Assembly (NCBI RefSeq): GCF_029961765.1
Contig: NZ_CP124681.1
Coordinates: forward strand, 3,472,001 to 3,536,000
Direction of reading: 5' to 3'
Length of the DNA: 64,000 nucleotides
DNA from: Nocardioides sp. QY071
GTDB taxonomy: Bacteria; Actinomycetota; Actinomycetes; Propionibacteriales; Nocardioidaceae
Part shown: one piece after another, positions 58,378 through 64,000 of the stretch
Numbering within the stretch: position 1 is the stretch's first letter
How the letters are laid out: each line of letters begins with the position of its first letter
Translations under genes and position numbers: made by a program
The notes under the pieces: model-generated
Told to the model about the DNA's origin: nothing
Databases searched by the model: none
What the model saw: the letters and a program-made list of their open reading frames with translations, nothing else

Positions 58378-59675
58378 AACGATACGTTGTGAGCACGGTC
58401 GGGCGCCGCAGGAAGGGCGACCCGGAACCGCGCGCCGCTCCCCCGCGCGTCCACCGCCTCGACCGAACCACCCACCGTGGCGGCGATCCGGCGACTCAGC
58501 GGGAGCCCCAGGCCGGTGCCGCCGCGGCCCGAGAAGCCGGGCTCGAACGCGCGCTCCCGCACCCCCGCGGCCATGCCCGGTCCGTCGTCCTCCACCTCGA
58601 TGACGACGGAGCCGCCCTCGCGGCGTGCCTCCACGTCGACCCTGGACTCAGCGAACCGCGCGGCGTTGTCCACCACCGGCGCCAGCACCCGCACCAGCAC
58701 CGCAGCGGGGACGATGACCGCGGCGTCGGAGGCCACGTCGGCGACGAGCTCGACCGTCTCGCCGGCCACGTCACGCAGCTCGTCGATCACGTCGTCGACA
58801 TGGGTCGGGTCTCCGTGGGATGCGCGCTCGCGCGCCATCGCCAGCAGGGTCGTGATCGTCTCGCTCATGGAGCGGGCCAGGCCGAGGACCCGGGCCAGGT
58901 CGGCCCGATCCTCCGGCGCACCGCCTCCTCGCAGCTCCAGCAGCTCGACCGTCCCGACGATGCCGGTGAGCGGGGTCCGCAGCTCGTGGGCAAGCTCGGA
59001 GGTCAGCCGCTGCTCGGACTCCAGGGCCCGCGCGACCCGGTCGAGCAGCCCGTCGAGGGTGGTCGCGAGGTGCGCGAGCTCCGGGCCGTCAGGGACCTCC
59101 CCGAAGCGGCGGCCGACGTCGCGGGCGCTCCAGTCCGCTGCCCGGTCGGCCATCGTCGCCACCGGCCGCAGCGCCTGCGAGGTGATCCGGCTCGCGAGCA
59201 GGCCACTGGCCAGCAGGACGACGGCGCCGGCCACGACGGTCGCGAGGAGGGCGTACCGCTCCGCCCGCTCGTAGGGCCCGGTCGGCTCCGCGACCACCAC
59301 CACGCCGTGCCACCCGGCGGGCGTGCGGAACGGCGTCGCCCGCAGCCGCACGCTCTCGTTCGGCGCGAGGTCACGCACCGACCTCACGCGCGCGAGCCGG
59401 TCGGCTCCTGCACGCTCGGAGGAGGCGAGGGTGTCCACCACGACCGATCCCGCGGCGTCGTACACCCGCACCCCGGGCTCGACCCGGCCGGCCAGTGCAA
59501 CGGCAGCCGAGCCGTCGGAGCGTGCGACCGCGATCACCGTGTCGGTGCGCGCCTCGAGGACGCGGCCGATGTCGCGCTCGGCCGTCAGCGCGAGCACGAT
59601 CTGGATACCGCAGCCGACCGCGACCATGACCGCGAGCATCAGCAGCACCGTCGAGACCACGATCCGCCTGCGCAC
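58374..59675 (-). CDS. Two-component sensor histidine kinase
   Basis: This 433-residue protein has a membrane helix (about 6-30), an extracytoplasmic sensor (about 31-140), a second helix (about 141-163), a HAMP-like linker, and HisKA with phospho-acceptor His230 in SELAHELRTPLTGI. The HATPase domain has DNAARF (N box), VEDDGPGM (G1) and GRGGTGLGLPLSRR (G2). It is divergent from an OmpR-type response regulator with only 26 bp between start codons, so the two are presumably partners although not in one operon. Confidence 0.92.
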   Translation of the reverse strand: MRRRIVVSTVLLMLAVMVAVGCGIQIVLALTAERDIGRVLEARTDTVIAVARSDGSAAVALAGRVEPGVRVYDAAGSVVVDTLASSERAGADRLARVRSVRDLAPNESVRLRATPFRTPAGWHGVVVVAEPTGPYERAERYALLATVVAGAVVLLASGLLASRITSQALRPVATMADRAADWSARDVGRRFGEVPDGPELAHLATTLDGLLDRVARALESEQRLTSELAHELRTPLTGIVGTVELLELRGGGAPEDRADLARVLGLARSMSETITTLLAMARERASHGDPTHVDDVIDELRDVAGETVELVADVASDAAVIVPAAVLVRVLAPVVDNAARFAESRVDVEARREGGSVVIEVEDDGPGMAAGVRERAFEPGFSGRGGTGLGLPLSRRIAATVGGSVEAVDARGSGARFRVALPAAPDRAHNVSL

Positions 59676-59701
59676 GCGGCCAGCATGGCAGGCTGGTCGG
59701 C

Positions 59702-60376
59702 ATGGCGCGGGTCGGAGTGTGCGAGGACGATCCCGAGATCCGCCGCGTCGTGGCCGACGCGCTGCGACTGGCCGGCCACGAGCCGGTGGTCGCGCACGAC
59801 GCCGGCGAGGCGATGCGGCTGCTGGCCGCCCCGACCCAGATTGGCGCCCTGATCCTCGACGTCGGCCTGCCCGACGGCGACGGTCGCGACCTGTGCCAGG
59901 CGCTGCGGGCAGGAGGCCAGGAGGCGCCGGTGCTCTTCCTGACCGCGCTCGACGCCCTCCACGACCGGCTTGCCGGTTTCGGCGCCGGCGCTGACGACTA
60001 CCTGGTCAAGCCCTTCGCGGTGAAGGAGCTGCTCGCCAGGGTCGAGGTGCTGGTACGCCGTAGTGCGCCAGCCACGGCGACCACGAACGGGGTCCGGCTC
60101 GACCCGACGCGGCACGCACTGGTCGACGGGTCCGGCGAGGTGGCACTCAGCCCTACGGAGTTCCGGATCCTGGCCACCTTGATGGCCCGTCCCGGCGAGG
60201 TGGTCCGCCGCGCCACGCTCGTCGCGGCCGCCTGGCCCGACGGCGCGATGGTCAGCGAGAACACCCTCGACTCCTACCTGCGCCGGGTGCGACGCAAGAT
60301 CTCCGAGGTCGACATGGCGGCCGAGATCACCACCGCCCGGGGCGTCGGCTACCGATTCGAGCAGTCAGGTTCCTGA
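59702..60376 (+). CDS. OmpR-family response regulator
   Basis: This 224-residue protein has a receiver domain with Asp9/Asp10, phospho-acceptor Asp53 (ALILDVGLPDG), Thr81 and Lys103 (DDYLVKPF). A winged-helix DNA-binding domain (about 125-220; LSPTEFRILATLMARPGEVV and NTLDSYLRRVRRKI) follows. It is 26 bp from the divergent kinase gene and 26 bp before the COG4705 gene, which is the likeliest target and co-transcribed partner. Confidence 0.94.
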   Translation: MARVGVCEDDPEIRRVVADALRLAGHEPVVAHDAGEAMRLLAAPTQIGALILDVGLPDGDGRDLCQALRAGGQEAPVLFLTALDALHDRLAGFGAGADDYLVKPFAVKELLARVEVLVRRSAPATATTNGVRLDPTRHALVDGSGEVALSPTEFRILATLMARPGEVVRRATLVAAAWPDGAMVSENTLDSYLRRVRRKISEVDMAAEITTARGVGYRFEQSGS

Positions 60377-60402
60377 CAGGTCGGGTCGGCCACCCTCGGC
60401 CC

Positions 60403-61674
60403 ATGTCCACGACAGCCTCGACAACTCCCTCCCGCTCCACACGGGCCCTGCTGCTGAACAAGGTCCCGGAGGTCACCGCCTGGTTCTGGATCATCAAGGT
60501 CCTGTGCACAACAGTGGGCGAGAGCTTCGCCGACTGGATCAACGTGAACCTCGGTGTCGGACTGGTCCGCACCGCCATCATCTTCACCGCCGTCTTCGCG
60601 GTGGCCCTCGCCGTCCAGATGCGTGCCCGGCGCTATGTCACGGCCCTCTACTGGCTCACCGTCGTCGTCGTCAGCGTCACCGGCACCCTCTACACCGACA
60701 TCCTCACCGACCAGCTCGGCGTCCCCCTGTGGATCAGCACCACCGTGTTCTCGGTCGCGCTCGCCGCGGTGTTCGGGATCTGGTGGGCCCGCGAGCGCAC
60801 CCTGTCGATCCACAGCATCGTCACCACCCCGCGCGAGGCCTTCTACTGGCTGGCCGTCCTGGTCACCTTCGCCCTGGGCACCGCCACCGGCGACTGGACC
60901 CTCGAGCTCACCGGCTGGGGCCCCGGCCGCTCGGTGCTCCTGCCGCTCGGCCTGATCGCCGCGGTGACCGCCCTGTGGCGCTTCGGCGCCAACCCGGTGC
61001 TGTCGTTCTGGGTCGCCTACATCCTCACCCGCCCGCTCGGCGCCAACATCGGCGACTGGCTCGCCTCGCCCAAGTCGGAGCAGGGTCTGGGCCTGGGCAC
61101 CTTCGGCACCAGCGCAGTGTTCCTCGGCACCATCCTGGCCACCGTCGTGCTTCTCACGATCACCCGCAGTGACGTCACCGAGCGGCGCACGAACGACGAG
61201 CCGTCGTACGACGTCGCCCCGACCCGCGAACGCGTCGCCCTGGCCGGGTTCGGCGCCCTCGCGGCGCTCACGGTCGGTCTGCTCGCCTACGCCAACAGCC
61301 AGCCGCACGTCAGCGCGCTCGATGCGGAGGAGGGCAAGGCCCCGTCCTGCGCGGCCGGCCCGATCAGCGCCGGAGAGGCCCACACCCGAGCGGGTACGGC
61401 GTTCCCGGGAGCGACGACGTCGAGCTACCGCACCATCGTGGAGGACACCCGTCAGCTCGTGGCAAGCGGGGACCAGGGCGGCGCCGCCAAGCGGATCACC
61501 GACCTGGAGACCGCGTGGGACAACGACCAGGCCGACCTCCAGCCGGCCGACTGCGCGGCGTGGAACGTCCTCGACCACCAGATCGACGACGTCCTCACCT
61601 CGGTCCGGGCCAGCCAACCCAAGGCGAGCGCCGAGGAGTCGACGATGGACACCCTGCTGACGACCCTGCCGTGA
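60403..61674 (+). CDS. COG4705-family integral membrane protein with periplasmic-type C-terminal domain
   Basis: This 423-residue protein begins after a short Ser/Thr-rich start with NKVPEVTAWFWIIKVLCTTVGESFADWIN, the signature of the COG4705 family. About eight membrane helices follow (about 45-250), then an extra helix near 285-303 and a soluble C-terminal domain of about 110 residues (GEAHTRAGTAFPGATTSSYRTIVEDTRQL and a DHQIDDVL helix). The two-domain form is longer than the usual COG4705 protein (about 250 residues). It lies next to the two-component genes. Function is unknown; transport is plausible. Confidence 0.85.
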   Translation: MSTTASTTPSRSTRALLLNKVPEVTAWFWIIKVLCTTVGESFADWINVNLGVGLVRTAIIFTAVFAVALAVQMRARRYVTALYWLTVVVVSVTGTLYTDILTDQLGVPLWISTTVFSVALAAVFGIWWARERTLSIHSIVTTPREAFYWLAVLVTFALGTATGDWTLELTGWGPGRSVLLPLGLIAAVTALWRFGANPVLSFWVAYILTRPLGANIGDWLASPKSEQGLGLGTFGTSAVFLGTILATVVLLTITRSDVTERRTNDEPSYDVAPTRERVALAGFGALAALTVGLLAYANSQPHVSALDAEEGKAPSCAAGPISAGEAHTRAGTAFPGATTSSYRTIVEDTRQLVASGDQGGAAKRITDLETAWDNDQADLQPADCAAWNVLDHQIDDVLTSVRASQPKASAEESTMDTLLTTLP

Positions 61675-61774
61675 CCCGGCGGTGACTCACGTCACGGGAC
61701 TCCCAAGACGACCTTGTGAGCACCCAACCACAACCTCGTTCTGTGAGCCGGTGCGAACGCCCAGACTCGTTGAC

Positions 61775-63109
61775 ATGACTCTCCGTGTTGCGATCGTCGG
61801 CGGTGGCCCGGCCGGCATCTACGCCGCCGACATCCTCACCAAGGCGGACACGGACGTGTCCGTCGACATCCTCGAGCGGCTTCCCGCTCCCTTCGGCCTG
61901 GTCCGGTACGGCGTCGCACCGGACCACCCGCGGATCAAGGAGATCATCAAGGCGCTGCAGCGGGTGATCGCCAAGCCGGAGGTCCGCTTCCTCGGCAACG
62001 TGGAGTACGGCGTCGACGTGAAGCTCGAGGACCTGCGCGAGTTCTACGACGCGGTGGTCGTCTCGACCGGCGCGATGGGCGACCGCGACCTCGGCATCCC
62101 CGGCGAGGAGCACTCGTACGGCGCCGCCGACTTCGTCTCCTGGTACGACGCCCACCCGGACGTGCCGCAGACGTGGCCGCTCGAGGCGACCAGCGTCGCG
62201 GTCCTCGGTGTCGGCAACGTGGCGCTCGACGTGGCCCGGGTGCTCGCCAAGACCGGCGACGAGATGCTCGTCACCGACATCCCGGCCCACGTCCACGCGG
62301 GCCTGAAGGCCAAGACCATCACCGACGTGCACGTGTTCGCGCGCCGTGGGCCGGCGTACGCGAAGTTCTCGCCGCTGGAGCTGCGCGAGCTCAACCACTC
62401 GCCCGACGTCGAGGTGATCGTGCACCCCGAGGGCTTCGACGTGGACGAGCACGGGATGGCGCACATCGCCGAGCACAAGTCGCAGAAGATGGTGCTCAAC
62501 ACGCTCACCAGCTGGGTCGGGGCCGACCCGGTCGGCAAGCCGCACCGGATCCACCTGCACTTCGCCGAGGCGCCCATCGAGATCGTCGCCGACGCCGACG
62601 GCAGGGTCACCACGCTGCGCACCGAGCGCACCCACTCCCCCAACGCCGACGGCAACGTCGAGGGCACCGGCGAGGTGACCGACTGGGACGTGCAGCAGGT
62701 CTACCGCGCCATCGGCTACCGCAGCAGCGCGCTGCCCGGCCTGCCGTTCGACGACCGCGCCGCGGTCATCCCGAACGACGGCGGCCGGGTCCTCGACCTG
62801 GACGGCACCCCGATCCCCGGTACGTACGTGACCGGCTGGATCAAGCGCGGACCCGTGGGCCTGATCGGGCACACCAAGTCCGACGCGGCCGAGACCGTCG
62901 CGCACCTGCTCGCCGAGACCCGGGAGACGGCGACCGCCCGGCGCACCGAGGACGTCGACGCGTACTTCGCCGAGCGCGAGGTGGACGTCGTCACCCACAC
63001 CGCGTGGGAGCGGCTGGACGCGCACGAGGTCGCGCTGGGCGAGGCCGAGGGCCGCGCCCGGGTGAAGGTGGCGACCCGCGAGGAGATGCTGGCCGCCGGG
63101 CGCGGCTGA
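61775..63109 (+). CDS. fprA: Ferredoxin/adrenodoxin-type NADP+ reductase (FprA-like)
   Basis: This 444-residue protein has an FAD-binding fold (VAIVGGGPAGIYAADIL), the RYGVAPDHPRIKEI motif typical of adrenodoxin-reductase-type enzymes, an NADP fold (VAVLGVGNVALDVARVL) and the ending TYVTGWIKRGPVGLIGHTKSDAAETV. It passes electrons from NADPH to ferredoxin, serving P450 or other redox partners. ATG 61775 opens the first strand; the spacer before it holds an imperfect GTGAC/GTCAC repeat. It is a single-gene unit. Confidence 0.93.
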   Translation: MTLRVAIVGGGPAGIYAADILTKADTDVSVDILERLPAPFGLVRYGVAPDHPRIKEIIKALQRVIAKPEVRFLGNVEYGVDVKLEDLREFYDAVVVSTGAMGDRDLGIPGEEHSYGAADFVSWYDAHPDVPQTWPLEATSVAVLGVGNVALDVARVLAKTGDEMLVTDIPAHVHAGLKAKTITDVHVFARRGPAYAKFSPLELRELNHSPDVEVIVHPEGFDVDEHGMAHIAEHKSQKMVLNTLTSWVGADPVGKPHRIHLHFAEAPIEIVADADGRVTTLRTERTHSPNADGNVEGTGEVTDWDVQQVYRAIGYRSSALPGLPFDDRAAVIPNDGGRVLDLDGTPIPGTYVTGWIKRGPVGLIGHTKSDAAETVAHLLAETRETATARRTEDVDAYFAEREVDVVTHTAWERLDAHEVALGEAEGRARVKVATREEMLAAGRG

Positions 63110-63179
63110 GCGCGGACCTCGTGGCCCGCGCTGGGCCGGGACACAGCCACCGCACAGGCAGGGTGCGCAGCATCGGGGC

Positions 63180-64000
63180 ATGACCCGTCACCCCCTCGCC
63201 CTCGGTACCGCCGCCCTGCTGCTCGTCGCCACCGGTGCGGGCGGCGCCGCCGTCGCCACGCACCTGCTGGCGGACGAGGCCGCCCCGACGTCGAGCGCGG
63301 CAACGACCCAGGTCCCGACGACGCCGGAGGTGCCGTCGACGCCGTACGTCCGGCGCCAGTCGTACGTCCCCGGCGCCACGGGCCGGGACACGGCCGACGC
63401 GACGGACGAGCAGTCGACCGGAGTCGTCGAGATCTCCTCGACGCTCACCAACGGGACCAGTGCCGGCACCGGGCTGGTCCTCGACTCCGACGGCACGATC
63501 GTCACCAACCACCACGTCGTCGAGGGCGCGACGGCCATCGCGGTGACGGTCGTGACGACGGCGCGCACCTACACCGCGCGGTACGTCGGCGCGAACGCCA
63601 CCACCGACGTCGCCGTCCTGCAGCTGGAGGACGCGAGCGGACTGACCCCGGTCGACCTGTCCGACACCGCGGCCGCCGTCGGCGACGAGATCACCTCGGT
63701 CGGTGACGCGGGCGGCGACGGCGGCTCGTTGACCGCCTCCCCCGGCACGGTCGCCGCGTTGCACGACGACATCACCGTCGAGAGCACCGACGGGTCCCCC
63801 GGCGGCACTGCACTGACCGACCTGATCCGGATGGACGCCTACGTCGTCCCCGGCGACTCCGGCGGCGCCGTGCTGGACGCCGACGGCGAGGTCGTCGGCA
63901 TGAACGTCGCCGCGTCGAGCGGCACCAGCGACGTCACCGGCTACGCGATCCCGGTCGCCACCGTGGAGCGGGTCGTCGCGCAGATCGAGTCGGGCGACAC
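63180..64000 (+). CDS. Secreted trypsin-like/HtrA-type serine protease, 3' end cut by window edge
   Basis: At least 273 residues are visible, open to the window end. A signal peptide or membrane anchor (about 5-30) is followed by a low-complexity Thr/Pro/Ser stretch, then a chymotrypsin-fold domain: His in TNHHVV, Asp in TTDVAVLQL and Ser in GDSGGAV. The order and spacing fit HtrA/trypsin_2 proteases; a C-terminal PDZ domain, usual for HtrA, would lie beyond the edge. ATG 63180 was chosen as the start of the signal peptide. Confidence 0.88.
   Translation, partial: MTRHPLALGTAALLLVATGAGGAAVATHLLADEAAPTSSAATTQVPTTPEVPSTPYVRRQSYVPGATGRDTADATDEQSTGVVEISSTLTNGTSAGTGLVLDSDGTIVTNHHVVEGATAIAVTVVTTARTYTARYVGANATTDVAVLQLEDASGLTPVDLSDTAAAVGDEITSVGDAGGDGGSLTASPGTVAALHDDITVESTDGSPGGTALTDLIRMDAYVVPGDSGGAVLDADGEVVGMNVAASSGTSDVTGYAIPVATVERVVAQIESGD

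Noticed and set aside
61682..61695. CRP-type site upstream of fprA
   Set aside because: GTGAC and GTCAC are symmetric, but the 4-bp spacer does not fit TGTGA-N6-TCACA.
1..64000. tRNA, rRNA, CRISPR array, integrase or insertion-sequence transposase
   Set aside because: No cloverleaf-type tRNA sequence, no rRNA segment, no regularly spaced repeats and no transposase or integrase motifs were seen. The DUF222-HNH gene is the only mobile-like protein.

Overview
The window is a high-GC actinobacterial chromosome segment, most likely from a Nocardioides-type member of the Nocardioidaceae. That placement is my inference. It rests on extreme GC at third codon positions, many GTG starts, pervasive 4-bp ATGA/GTGA gene overlaps, PadR/IclR/PucR/HxlR regulators, DUF222-HNH, DUF3556 and COG4705 proteins, and actinobacterial operator types. 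I see no rRNA, tRNA, CRISPR array, integrase or prophage.

Layout, left half. 1-5.6 kb: tail of a Pr6Pr-type membrane protein, a truncated haemoglobin, an ECF41 (SigJ-like) sigma factor with its NAD(P)H-binding COE-type partner and a near-ideal ECF41 promoter, an SNF2 helicase, and a secreted acidic protein behind a tandem operator. 5.5-13.4 kb: redox and steroid/lipid-type metabolism under local regulators: acyl-CoA dehydrogenase/HxlR, an HsdA-like SDR with a KstR-type box, LysR with a divergent dehydrogenase fusion, and PadR/FadH/NTF2-like. 13.5-19.3 kb: SRPBCC protein, a four-gene osmoprotectant ABC importer, and small redox proteins. 19.3-29.7 kb: an odd serpin-like operon, DUF3556/acyl-CoA ligase/PucR, a CrtI-like oxidoreductase, photolyase and a hydrolase.

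Layout, right half. 29.7-33.5 kb: a divergent locus with a CsoR-family repressor carrying the CstR-like Cys/Cys pattern, DUF302, an MMPL exporter, an AhpD-like protein, a 49-residue Cys-rich protein and DUF2892, with twin C-run/G-run operators between. 33.4-39.0 kb: a compact 4-hydroxybenzoate/protocatechuate operon (pcaHGBDC-pobA) facing an IclR regulator. 39.0-43.3 kb: RDD protein with a 9-residue-repeat partner, cardiolipin synthase, two small proteins and a DUF222-HNH gene with an upstream SOS-like box. 43.5-52.8 kb: a type IV pilus cluster in transcription order pilin, PilT, PilB, PilC, PilV-like, PilW-like, a 929-residue PilX-like protein and prepilin peptidase. 52.9-64 kb: PhaC-like hydrolase, SDR, Lrp/phenylalanine hydroxylase pair, a DUF559-type gene between two copies of a palindromic repeat, LysR plus a split divergent two-component system with a COG4705 protein, a ferredoxin-NADP reductase and an HtrA-like protease cut by the window end.

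Many units are a regulator divergent from, or leading, the genes it probably controls, and several have visible palindromic operators. The strongest leads are the CstR-like locus, the ECF41 self-regulated pair, the minimal type IV pilus with a large modular minor pilin, the SOS-box DUF222 gene, and the paired palindromes that supply stop codons.
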